A stretch of 64,000 bases of DNA from Sphaerisporangium sp. (GTDB taxonomy: Bacteria; Actinomycetota; Actinomycetes; Streptosporangiales; Streptosporangiaceae), in assembly GCA_025964675.1 (NCBI GenBank), contig JAOPYI010000033.1, positions 26,974-90,973 on the forward strand, in the 5' to 3' direction. Positions 50,287 to 58,957 of the stretch are shown here, piece by piece. Every line of letters begins with the position of its first letter. Position 1 is the stretch's first letter. Position numbers and translations under genes: made by a program. The notes beneath the pieces are model-generated. The model worked only from the letters and a program-made list of their open reading frames with translations, searched no databases and was not told where the DNA came from.

Positions 50287-51515
50287 GCAGAACCCGGGAC
50301 CTCATCGAGCTGAGCGAGCGGCGCAGCGCCCACAACTACCACCCGCTGCCGGTCGTGGTGCGGGAGGCACACGGCGCCTGGGTCACCGACGTCGAGGGCA
50401 GGCGCTACCTCGACTGCCTCGCGGGGTACTCCTCGCTGAACTTCGGCCACGGCAACCCCAAGATCCTCCAGGCGGCCCAGGAGCAGCTCCAGCGGGTGAC
50501 GCTGACGAGCCGGGCGTTCTTCCACGACCAGTTCGCGGACTTCTGCCAGGGGCTGGCCGACCTGTGCGGCAAGGACATGATCCTGCCGATGAACACCGGC
50601 GCCGAGGCCGTCGAGACCGCGATCAAGGTGGCCCGCAAGTGGGGCTACGAGGTCAAGGGCGTCGCCCCCGACCAGGCGAACATCCTGGTCATGGAGGACA
50701 ACTTCCACGGCCGTACCACCACGATCGTGAGCTTCTCCACCGACCCGGACGCCCGCGAGGGCTTCGGCCCCGCGACGCCGGGCTTCACGATCGTGAAGTA
50801 CGGTTCCGCGGAGGCCATCCGGGACGCCATCGACGCCAACACGGTGGCGGTACTGATCGAGCCGATCCAGGGCGAGGCGGGCGTGCTCGTGCCGCCGAGC
50901 GGCTACCTGAGGCAGGTCAGAGAGATCTGCACCGAGAACAACGTGCTGCTCATCGCCGACGAGATCCAGTCGGGCCTCGGCCGCACCGGTGACACGTTCG
51001 CCTGCGACCACGAAGGCGTGGTGCCGGACATGTACGTGCTGGGCAAGGCGCTCGGCGGGGGCGTGGTCCCGGTGTCGGCCGTGGTGGCGGACGCCGACGT
51101 GCTCGGGGTCATCAAGCCCGGGCAGCACGGCTCGACGTTCGGCGGCAACCCGCTGGCCTGCGCCGTGGGCAACGCCGTCATCGAGCTGCTGGGGACCGGC
51201 GAGTACCAGGCCAGGGCCAAGGAGCTCGGCGCCGTCCTGCACGAGCGGCTCCGCGGCCTGATCGGACCGGTCGGCCATGGCGGCCACGGCGTCGTCGCGG
51301 TACGCGGCCGTGGCCTGTGGGCGGGCGTGGACATCGATCCCTCGCTCGGCACCGGCCGCCAGGTTTGCGAGGCGCTGATGCGGCACGGAGTCCTCGCCAA
51401 GGACACCCACGGCTCCACGATCCGCCTCGCGCCGCCGCTCGTGGTCTCAGAGGAGGATCTGAACTGGGCGGTCGACCAGCTCGCCGCCGTTCTTTCCGAG
51501 CTTGCGGGCGGGTAG
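50283..51515 (+). CDS. rocD: Ornithine aminotransferase
   Basis: A 410-residue PLP-dependent class III aminotransferase that converts ornithine and 2-oxoglutarate to glutamate 5-semialdehyde and glutamate. LDCLAGYSSLNFGHGNPKI, MNTGAEAVETAIKVARKWG, LIADEIQSGLGRTG and the PLP-binding lysine in YVLGKALGGGVVPVSAV are all visible. ATG 50283 is chosen because it overlaps the ddaH stop (ATGA); a start 24 bases earlier lies within ddaH. It forms a coupled pair with ddaH under the presumed control of the Lrp-type regulator. Confidence 0.95.
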   Translation: MSRTRDLIELSERRSAHNYHPLPVVVREAHGAWVTDVEGRRYLDCLAGYSSLNFGHGNPKILQAAQEQLQRVTLTSRAFFHDQFADFCQGLADLCGKDMILPMNTGAEAVETAIKVARKWGYEVKGVAPDQANILVMEDNFHGRTTTIVSFSTDPDAREGFGPATPGFTIVKYGSAEAIRDAIDANTVAVLIEPIQGEAGVLVPPSGYLRQVREICTENNVLLIADEIQSGLGRTGDTFACDHEGVVPDMYVLGKALGGGVVPVSAVVADADVLGVIKPGQHGSTFGGNPLACAVGNAVIELLGTGEYQARAKELGAVLHERLRGLIGPVGHGGHGVVAVRGRGLWAGVDIDPSLGTGRQVCEALMRHGVLAKDTHGSTIRLAPPLVVSEEDLNWAVDQLAAVLSELAGG

Positions 51516-51554
51516 CGACGTCAGGTTTGCGGTAGATCATTTACCGGGCCGAAA

Positions 51555-51574
51555 CCTGCCGTAACACCGGCAGG
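51555..51574. terminator. Terminator after rocD
   Basis: CCTGCCG (51555-51561) pairs with CGGCAGG (51568-51574) around a six-base loop, 40 bases after the stop. Confidence 0.6.
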
Positions 51575-51679
51575 CCGCTAGGCGCGATCTTATTCGGGTC
51601 GTAACAGCACAAACCCCAATAATCACGTGCGTTTTACACGCACGCGACCATATGGGGCATTGCACCCGAGGGGAACGAC

Positions 51680-54088
51680 ATGCGCTTACTCGCGCGCGCC
51701 TGGAAGCGGACACTCATCGGAGTCGTGACGGCCGTAGTGGTCTCCACGACCGTCTTCGCCGCACCCGCCCATGCCGACCCGCCGGCATCGCGGAGCACCG
51801 ACGGCTCCTGGTCGGTCGAAGCCATCGAAGGCGGCGGGTACCGGGTCACACTCCATCTTGATCAGCCGCTGCCCGTGCGCGACGCCGTTCCCGAGCTCGC
51901 GGTCGACGGCAGGTCTCTCGGGGCCGCCGAGGAGTCGGCGGACGGCACGACGCTGACGATCGTCACGGCCGATCCGAGCGCCGCGACGGCCTCGTCCGTC
52001 AACGTGGCCTGGAACGGCGAGGTCCCCTCGGACGGGATGGGCTCCAGGAGCGCGAGCCCCAGGACATCGGTTCCGGCGCCCGAGGCCACCGGCAGAAGGC
52101 TCCCGGTCGATCCGGCGGCTCCCGGCCCGTACAGCGTTCAGCACGAGGAATACGATCTCGGCGACACCGCCATCACCCTGGAGGGCCTGGGCGGGCGGGC
52201 CGCGGAGATCCGCGCGGCCGTGTACCTGCCCAAGGGCGCCCATGGCAGGCGTCCCCTGGTGATCTTCCTGCACGGCCGCCACTCGGCCTGCTACGACCCG
52301 ACCGCCCGGACGACGTCGAATACCCAGTGGCCGTGCCCGGCGGGCCAGCGACTGATCCCCAGTTACCAGGGATACAGCGGGCCCGCCGACGTGCTCGCCA
52401 GCCGCGGGTACGTCGTCGTGTCGGTCAGCGCCAACGGCGTCAACGCCGCCGACAACCCCTTCAGCGAGGACCGCGGCGCGATGGCGCGCGGCGAGGTTGT
52501 GATGAGGCACCTGGACCTGCTCGCCGACGCCACCAGGGGCGTGGGCGACGACAAGCTGGTGCGGCTCTTCAATGGACGCCTCGACATGTCGGACATCGGG
52601 CTCATGGGGCACTCTCGTGGCGGCGAAGGGGTCGTCAAGGCCGCGCTGCTCAACGCCGCGCGGCACAACCCCTACGGGATCAAGGCGGTGCTGCCCCTGG
52701 CTCCCACGGACTTCGCCCGCGCGACCCTGCCCGGCATGCCGATGGCGGTCATCCTGCCCTACTGCGACGGCGACGTCTCCAACCAGCAGGGCCAGCACTT
52801 CTACGACGACACCCTGTACGCCCAGGCAGACGACGCGGCCTTCCGGTCCTCGCTGATGGTCATGGGCGCCGACCACAACTTCTTCAACACCGAGTGGACG
52901 CCGGGCGTGGCTCAGGCGCCCGCCTCCGACGACTGGGGGAACAAGAGCGACCCCGTGTGCGGGAGCACCGCCGCGTCGCGGCTGAGCCCCGCCGAGCAGT
53001 ACGCGGTCGGCACGGCGTACATCGCCGGATTCTTCCGTCTCGTCCAGGGCGACGAGCAGTCGCTGCTGCCGCTCTTCGACGGTAGCGGCGGCACTGCGCC
53101 CTCCGCTGGACGGGCCGTGGTGCACACCGTCGCGCAGGCCCCCGCCCGCCAGCGCCTCGACGTGGCCACCTTCGCGACGATGCCGCAGTCCGCGCGCGTC
53201 TCGGGCGCGGCGACCGCCGCGATCTGCGCGAGCATGCTCGACCGTTCACCGCAGAGCGGGTACCCGTCCTGCGCCGCCACGCTGACCACCTCGCAGGCTC
53301 CGTCCTGGACGCCCGCCACGTACGCGCCGAACGTCGCCGCGACTCCGGTCCTGCGGTTCGCCTGGAGCGACGCCACCGGGCAGATGTCCGTCCCGCTTCC
53401 CAAGTGGTCCAGGGACGTCACCGACTACGACGCGCTGACCTTCCGCGCGGCGCTTGACGAGAAGGCGGGCGGGACCGCCGACCTCGCGGTCAGCGTCGTC
53501 GACGGCCGGGGCGCGTCCAAGACCGTGCGGGTGTCGGAGGTGAGCCAGGCGCTCACGGCGTTCCCGGGTGCGACCTCGCCGCTGCCCAAGACCTGGCTGC
53601 GGACGGTGCGCATCCCGATCGGCTCCCTGACACGGCTCAACCTGCGTGACATCCGCGAGGTCCTTGTCACGGGCACCGGCGCGGCCGGCGGCGCCTACCT
53701 CGCCGACCTCGGGTTCTCGCGGGTGCGCGCGGGGGAGGCGGACCTGTCCGAACTGCCGCAGATCTCGCTCCAGAGCCTCACCGTCCCGGAGGGCAACGGG
53801 CCGGGTGCGGCGACGATGACGCTGAAGCTGTCGGAAAGGAGCAGGGTGCCGGTGAAGGTGAACATCCAGTCGATCACGAACGGCGCCACCCCGGTGATCA
53901 CACAGCTCGCCCAGGAGGTGGTCATCCCGGCCAGTGCGACGTGGGCCACCTTCCAGGTGCCGCTCGCCGGTAACACGACGGTGGCGACCGCCGCGCAGTC
54001 CTACCAGGTGGTCGCCTCCGTGCCGGCGAACGCGGTGATCGGGAGCGGGTTCACCCGGCTCGTCGTCACCGACGACGACGCGCTGTGA
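51680..54088 (+). CDS. Secreted alpha/beta hydrolase with a Calx-beta-like C-terminal domain
   Basis: An 802-residue exported enzyme. The signal peptide (LIGVVTAVVVSTTVFAAPAHA) ends near residue 30. The alpha/beta-hydrolase domain (about 180-470) has the oxyanion region LVIFLHGRHSACYD, the nucleophile elbow GHSRGGEG and the late MGADHNFFN with a likely catalytic His. A disulfide-capable pair (CASMLDR...YPSC) follows, then a jelly-roll-like region, and finally the last 90 residues (VPEGNGPGAATMTLKLS...TRLVVTDDDAL) look like a Calx-beta domain. Substrates of such secreted hydrolases include esters and polyesters. ATG 51680 follows GAGGGGAAC. It is a single-gene unit convergent with the PhoD-like gene. 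Confidence 0.9.
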   Translation: MRLLARAWKRTLIGVVTAVVVSTTVFAAPAHADPPASRSTDGSWSVEAIEGGGYRVTLHLDQPLPVRDAVPELAVDGRSLGAAEESADGTTLTIVTADPSAATASSVNVAWNGEVPSDGMGSRSASPRTSVPAPEATGRRLPVDPAAPGPYSVQHEEYDLGDTAITLEGLGGRAAEIRAAVYLPKGAHGRRPLVIFLHGRHSACYDPTARTTSNTQWPCPAGQRLIPSYQGYSGPADVLASRGYVVVSVSANGVNAADNPFSEDRGAMARGEVVMRHLDLLADATRGVGDDKLVRLFNGRLDMSDIGLMGHSRGGEGVVKAALLNAARHNPYGIKAVLPLAPTDFARATLPGMPMAVILPYCDGDVSNQQGQHFYDDTLYAQADDAAFRSSLMVMGADHNFFNTEWTPGVAQAPASDDWGNKSDPVCGSTAASRLSPAEQYAVGTAYIAGFFRLVQGDEQSLLPLFDGSGGTAPSAGRAVVHTVAQAPARQRLDVATFATMPQSARVSGAATAAICASMLDRSPQSGYPSCAATLTTSQAPSWTPATYAPNVAATPVLRFAWSDATGQMSVPLPKWSRDVTDYDALTFRAALDEKAGGTADLAVSVVDGRGASKTVRVSEVSQALTAFPGATSPLPKTWLRTVRIPIGSLTRLNLRDIREVLVTGTGAAGGAYLADLGFSRVRAGEADLSELPQISLQSLTVPEGNGPGAATMTLKLSERSRVPVKVNIQSITNGATPVITQLAQEVVIPASATWATFQVPLAGNTTVATAAQSYQVVASVPANAVIGSGFTRLVVTDDDAL

Positions 54089-54113
54089 CGACCGTCTCCC
54101 CCGGTTGAGTCGA

Positions 54114-54145
54114 GTACGGCTCACGCCTCAGGGCGTGAGCCGTAC
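54114..54145. terminator. Perfect 14-bp bidirectional terminator overlapping the PhoD-like stop codon
   Basis: GTACGGCTCACGCC (54114-54127) pairs perfectly with GGCGTGAGCCGTAC (54132-54145); the loop is the tetranucleotide TCAG. The TGA stop of the minus-strand phosphatase gene lies in this loop and its last codons form one arm. Confidence 0.85.
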
Positions 54146-55708
54146 CTTGGTCATCTCCTCGAAGGTGGGGCGGGCGGTGTGCCAGCGCACTACCGCGGAA
54201 CGGCCGTCGAGGTCGAGGGCCGCGAGCGCGTTGGGGAACCACGGGCCATTGGTGATCTTCCATCGCAGGGTCCGGCGAGGCAGCCGGACCGTACGGGTGA
54301 GGATGCCGCCGACGATGGTGGCGACGCCGAAGGACCCGATCACGTTGGCGAGGCGCAGCGTACGGCTCAGCGGGTTGCGGATCGGCGAGCAGACGGCCTG
54401 GTAGATCCGAGCGCTGTCGAGGTCCGCGGAGGCCGGTCCCGCCGCCGCGAGGTACGAGTAGTGCACGTCCCCCGACATGAGCACGATTGTGGCCGGTGCC
54501 CTTCCGCGGCGGCCCGCGGCGACGTCGACGAGCAGGCGGCCCAGCTGCTCGAACGAGGCGCGGAACGCGCCCCAGTGTTCGAGGTCGAGCGCTTGGCGGA
54601 TCTTCTCGCCCCACACCGCCGCCCTGCGCCCCCAGGCTCCGCCCGCGACGGCCTCGTTCCAGCTCTCCACGTCGAAGATGCCGCTCGGGAGGAAGACCGG
54701 GACCGAGGATCCGATGAGCAGGTGGTCGAAACCTCCGGTGGCGACCTCGGTGAACCAGGCCCATTCCTCGTCGTCGAGCATGCGTCGGTGGCCGGGGTCC
54801 AGCTCCCTGGCGCACCGGGTGTCCAGCATGATCAGACGGGTCTTGCCGATGTCGCGCGTGTAACTCCACCGGGTGGACGAGGGGTCGTAGTCGGCCTTCT
54901 TGGCGAACTCGTCAAGAGCCGCGCCGCCGTCATCGCCGTCACCGTGGATCTTCGCGAACATCGGGTCGGCCTTGCGCTCGGACGGCGAGAGGTTGCCGAG
55001 GTGCTGGTACACCCAGTACGCGCCGAGGGCCGAGACCACCCTGCTCGGCCACCACGACACCTGGGCCATCTTCTTGCGCCAGGCCACGGAGGTGTTCCAG
55101 TCGTCGCGCACGTCATGGTCGTCGAAGATCATCGCCGTCGGCACGGTGGACAGCACCCAGCGGACCACAGGGTCGGTCCAGGCCTGCCGGTACAGCTCGG
55201 CGTACTCCTCGAAGTCGACGATCTCGTCGGGCCCGTCCTGCCTGCGAGCGTGGATGAAGTCGAGCATCTCCTGCGACGGCTCGTCGGCGTAGACCTGGTC
55301 GCCGAGGAAGAGCAGCAGGTTCGGAAGATCCTCGCCGTCCATCAGCCGCAGGCCGTACTCCCGCAGCACGTCGACGCCGTGGGTGGCCACGTGCGCCTCG
55401 TCGTGCGGGACGGTCGTACGGCAGGAGCCGAAGACGACCCGGTTCACCTGGTCCAAGGGGCAGATCTTGCTGTCGGGGAAACCCTCGACCGGCCACACGC
55501 GGCGGCCGTCCAGTTCGACGGTGTAGGCGCCGGTGCCCGCGATGTCGACGATCGCGTAGTGATGACCGTGCAGGGTGAACGTGCGGTCGGCGGCGCGCGT
55601 GCCCTCGGCCTCGACGGTCACCTCACATGGCCCGTTCGTCTCGACCCATATGGAGGCGCTCGTCTCGTCGACGTAACGCAGCATCGGCCCCACGAGCAAC
55701 TCGGGCAC
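54128..55708 (-). CDS. PhoD-like metallophosphatase (alkaline phosphatase D family)
   Basis: A 526-residue protein of the PhoD-like family, which cleaves phosphate mono- and diesters using iron/calcium. Visible: an N-terminal beta-sandwich (LLVGPMLRYVDETSASIWVET), VNRVVFGSCRTTVPHDE, LLLFLGDQVYADE, MIFDDHDVRDDWN, LIMLDTR and VLMSGDVHYSYLAAAG, which together supply the metal ligands. No signal peptide is visible, unlike exported PhoD, so the enzyme may act in the cytosol. GTG 55708 has GGGGAGG five bases upstream; an earlier start adds residues without homology. It is convergent with the secreted hydrolase and shares its terminator. Confidence 0.92.
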   Translation of the reverse strand: MPELLVGPMLRYVDETSASIWVETNGPCEVTVEAEGTRAADRTFTLHGHHYAIVDIAGTGAYTVELDGRRVWPVEGFPDSKICPLDQVNRVVFGSCRTTVPHDEAHVATHGVDVLREYGLRLMDGEDLPNLLLFLGDQVYADEPSQEMLDFIHARRQDGPDEIVDFEEYAELYRQAWTDPVVRWVLSTVPTAMIFDDHDVRDDWNTSVAWRKKMAQVSWWPSRVVSALGAYWVYQHLGNLSPSERKADPMFAKIHGDGDDGGAALDEFAKKADYDPSSTRWSYTRDIGKTRLIMLDTRCARELDPGHRRMLDDEEWAWFTEVATGGFDHLLIGSSVPVFLPSGIFDVESWNEAVAGGAWGRRAAVWGEKIRQALDLEHWGAFRASFEQLGRLLVDVAAGRRGRAPATIVLMSGDVHYSYLAAAGPASADLDSARIYQAVCSPIRNPLSRTLRLANVIGSFGVATIVGGILTRTVRLPRRTLRWKITNGPWFPNALAALDLDGRSAVVRWHTARPTFEEMTKVRLTP

Positions 55709-55768
55709 TTGACCTCCCCTTTTGAGCAGCGATATGAACCATATGCGCAAACTCGTGGTGGTCGGAGG

Positions 55769-56251
55769 TCAGCCTTCGATGGACCGCACCAGCATTTCCA
55801 GCTCACGCATGAGCTGATCGGTGCGAGCGGTGCCGTACATCGCGAGGATGGCCCGGTGGTGCTCGGCGATCCCCGCCTCCAGACGGCGCAGGAGGTCACT
55901 GCCCCGATCGGCGAGAAAGACCGCCACCCTGCGGCGATCGGCGGGGTCGTGCCCGCGGTAGACGACGGCCCGTTCGACCAGCCGGTCGACCGCCTTGGTC
56001 AGCGTGGGGTGGGGCATGAGCGCGGCCTCGGCGAGATCTCCCATCGAATGGCCACGCCCGTCGGCGAGCGCCTGGAGGATGCGCCACTGGTCGACGGACA
56101 CCTCCTCGGCGGCGAGCACCGAGGCCAGCCCCCGGTTGACGCTCCGCTCCGCGCGGCTCAGAAGGTAGGCGAGAGAGGAGCCGAGCCCGGTCGCCACGGT
56201 GGGCGGCTCCGTCAGACCCTCAGGAGCCTCGTCAGGTCCCGCCGTCACCAC
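55769..56251 (-). CDS. MarR family transcriptional regulator
   Basis: A 160-residue winged-helix repressor: SLAYLLSRAERSVNRGLASVL dimer helix, VSVDQWRILQALADGRGHSMGDLAEAALMPHPTLTKAVDRLVERAVVYRGHDPADRRRVAVFLADRG with the wing. GTG 56251 follows GGGAG; a TTG at 56281 would add ten residues. It is divergent from the AmiC-like gene across only about 40 bases, so both promoters overlap and it is the best candidate regulator of the amide module, while also lying beside the PhoD-like gene. Confidence 0.9.
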   Translation of the reverse strand: MVTAGPDEAPEGLTEPPTVATGLGSSLAYLLSRAERSVNRGLASVLAAEEVSVDQWRILQALADGRGHSMGDLAEAALMPHPTLTKAVDRLVERAVVYRGHDPADRRRVAVFLADRGSDLLRRLEAGIAEHHRAILAMYGTARTDQLMRELEMLVRSIEG

Positions 56252-56292
56252 CGAGGGCTCCCTTCGTCCGCGATCGCGCAAGGAGGATACTC

Positions 56293-57393
56293 TTGCACGT
56301 GGCCGATCCCGTCACGGTTGTCATCGACCCCTTCGAAGCACACCTGCTCAGGGCCGACACGCTTCGCGTCGGCCTGGTGGTGCCCGTCTCCGGCGTGCTG
56401 GGCCTCCTCGGCCCGTGCGCCATCAACTGCGCGATGCTGGCCGCCACCGAGGTCAACGCCGCCGGCGGCGTGTTCGGCAGGGCGGTGGACCTGGTCCTGA
56501 TCGACGGCGGCCGTAGCCCCGCGGAGGTCGCGCGCGAGGCCTCCGGGCTGGTGCGCGCCGGAGCCGTCCAGGCGCTCGTCGGCACCCACGCCAGCGACGT
56601 GCGCGTCGCGATCGAGCGCTCGCTGGGCGGCTCGGTCCCCTTCGTCTACACCCCGCCGTACGAGGGCGGCGCCCGCAGGCCCGGGGTGTACTTCCTCGGC
56701 GAGCCCGCGTCCCGGCAGGTCGGCCCCGGGCTCGACTGGCTGGTCGACCACCGGCGGGCGAGGCGCTGGTTCCTCCTCGGCAACGACTACGTCTGGCCCC
56801 GCCTCGTGCACGCCTCGGCACGCAGGCACCTGCGGGCCCGGTCGGCGACCGTCGTCGGGGAGCGGTTCGTCCCGTCCGGCACCTCGAGCATGGCGCCGCT
56901 GATCGAGGAGCTCGCCGCCGTACGGCCCGACGCGGTGCTGCTCAACCTCATCGGCAGCGACCTGGTCGCGTTCAACCGGGCGTTCACCGCGAGCGGGCTC
57001 GGCTGCGCCCGGCTGTGCGGGGCGCTGGAGGAGCACGGCCTGCTGGCCATCGGCGGTGACTCGACCGGCGAGCTGTACGCCGCGATGGGGTACTTCGGCA
57101 GCATCGCCACCGACGCGAACCTCAACCTCGCCGAGCGGTACGCCCGGAGGTTCGGGCCGGCCGCGCCGCTGCTGAACGGGCACGGGCACGGCTGCTACGA
57201 AGGCGTGCTGATGCTCGCGGCTCTGGCCAGGCGCGCCGGCACGCTGGCCGTCCCGGCGATCGAGGCGGCCGCCGACGGCACCACGATCACCAGCGGCAGG
57301 GGGCCGCTCACCCTTTCCGGCCGCCACGTGCGGCAGCGGGTCTACGTGGGGCGCGCCGACGGGCTCGACTTCGACGTCGTCACCTCCGCTTAG
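56293..57393 (+). CDS. AmiC-like ligand-binding protein lacking a signal peptide
   Basis: A 366-residue type I periplasmic-binding-protein fold (LRVGLVVPVSGVLGLLGPCAINCAMLAATEVNAAGGVFGRAVDLVL at about 25-70; LVGTHASDVRVAIERSLG; VLLNLIGSDLVAFNRAF). No signal peptide or lipobox is seen, so it stays in the cytosol. This matches AmiC of Pseudomonas, the amide sensor that holds the antiterminator AmiR inactive. Here it is followed by an APC permease and an acetamidase/formamidase, so amide sensing is likely, but no AmiR-type gene is present in the window. TTG 56293 is six bases after AGGAGG and is taken as the start; GTG 56299 is the alternative. Confidence 0.88.
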   Translation: MHVADPVTVVIDPFEAHLLRADTLRVGLVVPVSGVLGLLGPCAINCAMLAATEVNAAGGVFGRAVDLVLIDGGRSPAEVAREASGLVRAGAVQALVGTHASDVRVAIERSLGGSVPFVYTPPYEGGARRPGVYFLGEPASRQVGPGLDWLVDHRRARRWFLLGNDYVWPRLVHASARRHLRARSATVVGERFVPSGTSSMAPLIEELAAVRPDAVLLNLIGSDLVAFNRAFTASGLGCARLCGALEEHGLLAIGGDSTGELYAAMGYFGSIATDANLNLAERYARRFGPAAPLLNGHGHGCYEGVLMLAALARRAGTLAVPAIEAAADGTTITSGRGPLTLSGRHVRQRVYVGRADGLDFDVVTSA

Positions 57394-57450
57394 CCGGAAC
57401 CGGGGCCCCTGACCTGCGCCCGGCCGCGCGTTGTCACCACCATGTAAAAC

Positions 57451-57470
57451 TTTCAATGGAAACCTTTTCG
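57451..57470. promoter_or_regulatory. AT-rich dyad upstream of the permease
   Basis: TTTCAATGGAAA (57451-57462) and a following CCTTTTCG form small inverted halves in an AT-richer gap between the sensor and permease genes. A separate promoter for the permease/acetamidase pair is likely; the operator is uncertain. Confidence 0.35.
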
Positions 57471-57526
57471 TTTTCAAGGAATACCCCTATCGTACGGCTC
57501 TGCCCCCGCTTTTGAAGGAGCCCTCC

Positions 57527-58957
57527 ATGTCCTCCACCTCCGAGGCGTCATCCGCGCCCGCATCCCCACCGGCCGCCGACCCCGGCGTGGAACGCTTCGG
57601 CTACAAGCAGGAGCTACAGCGGTCGTTGAGCTTCACCGACCTGCTGATCTACGGCCTGATCTTCATGGTGCCGATCGCGCCGTTCGGCATCTTCGGCGGC
57701 GTCTTCCAGGCCTCGGGCGGGATGGTGGCGCTCGCCTACGTCATCGGCATGATCGCGATGGCGTTCACCGCGCTGTCGTACTCGCAGATGGCGCGGGCCT
57801 TCCCGATGGCCGGCTCGGTCTACACCTACGCGGGACGCGGGATCTCCGCCCCCGTGGGCTTCCTCGCGGGCTGGGTCATCCTGCTCGACTACGTGCTCGT
57901 GCCCGCCCTGCTGTACCTCGTGGCGAGCGCTGCCATGGCGTCGTTCATCCCCGCCGTGCCGATCTGGGCCTGGCTGATCGGCTTCATCGTGCTCAACACG
58001 GTGGTGAACTACCTCGGCATCGAGATGACCGCGCGCATGAACAAGATCATGCTGGTGGCCGAGCTGATCGTGCTTGCCATCTTCCTGGTCATCGGGCTCG
58101 TCGCCCTCGCGCAGGGCAAGGGACACGGCAGCCCGCTCAGCCCGCTGTTCGACTCCTCGACGTTCTCCTGGCCACTGGTGTTCGGGGCCGTGTCGGTGGC
58201 GGTGCTGTCCTTCCTCGGCTTCGACGGCATCTCGATGCTGGCCGAGGAGAGCCGCGAGGACACCCGCAAGCTCGGCCGGTCCATGGTCTACGCGCTCGCG
58301 CTGGCCGGTGTGCTGTTCGTCGTGCAGACCTGGGTCGCCGCGCTGCTCGCCCCCAACCGCGAGGAGCTCCTGACCAAGGGCGACCCGGCGGGCACGGCCT
58401 TCTACGACACCGCCGCGTACGCGGGCGGCCACTGGCTGAGCGTGCTCACCGCCGTCGCCACCGCCGTCGCCTGGGGCTTCGCCAACTCCCTGGTCGCCCA
58501 GGCGGCCACCTCGCGCCTGCTGTTCGCGATGGCCCGCGACCGTCAGCTCCCGAGCTTCCTCGGCAAAATCCACCCGAAGCACAAGGTACCGGTCAACGCC
58601 ACCTTCCTGGTCGCCGCGGTGTCCCTGGTCCTCGGCCTGTACATGAGCTCGCGCGGCGACGGGATCACGCTGCTGGGCACGCTGGTGAACTTCGGCGCGA
58701 TGACGGCCTTCCTCGCCCTGCACGTCTCCGTCATCGTCCACTACTTCGTACGGCAGCGCAGCCGCGACTGGTGGAGGCACCTCATCGCCCCGGCCATCGG
58801 CTTCCTGATCCTGCTCTACGTCGTCATCAACGCCAAGGTCGCCGCCCAGGTGCTCGGCTTCGTCTGGCTGGCGATCGGCATCCTCATCCTCGCCGGCACC
58901 TACATGATGGGCCGCCGTCCCACCCTGTCCGCGATCAACACGGAGGTCTCCGAGTGA
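57527..58957 (+). CDS. APC superfamily amino acid/amine permease
   Basis: A 476-residue membrane protein with about 12 transmembrane helices. Helix 1 contains the unwound substrate site (IYGLIFMVPIAPFGIFGGVFQASGG) and the later helices include FLGFDGISMLAEESREDTRKLGRS, typical of APC transporters. ATG 57527 has GAAGGAG six bases upstream. It overlaps the acetamidase/formamidase gene (GTGA) and follows the AmiC-like sensor, so the natural inference is uptake of an amide, amine or amino-acid amide. The substrate class cannot be read directly from the sequence. Confidence 0.92.
   Translation: MSSTSEASSAPASPPAADPGVERFGYKQELQRSLSFTDLLIYGLIFMVPIAPFGIFGGVFQASGGMVALAYVIGMIAMAFTALSYSQMARAFPMAGSVYTYAGRGISAPVGFLAGWVILLDYVLVPALLYLVASAAMASFIPAVPIWAWLIGFIVLNTVVNYLGIEMTARMNKIMLVAELIVLAIFLVIGLVALAQGKGHGSPLSPLFDSSTFSWPLVFGAVSVAVLSFLGFDGISMLAEESREDTRKLGRSMVYALALAGVLFVVQTWVAALLAPNREELLTKGDPAGTAFYDTAAYAGGHWLSVLTAVATAVAWGFANSLVAQAATSRLLFAMARDRQLPSFLGKIHPKHKVPVNATFLVAAVSLVLGLYMSSRGDGITLLGTLVNFGAMTAFLALHVSVIVHYFVRQRSRDWWRHLIAPAIGFLILLYVVINAKVAAQVLGFVWLAIGILILAGTYMMGRRPTLSAINTEVSE

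Noticed and set aside
54179..56500. A 773-codon plus-strand frame over the PhoD-like and MarR genes
   Set aside because: Antisense to two recognised genes, no domain, no ribosome-binding site.
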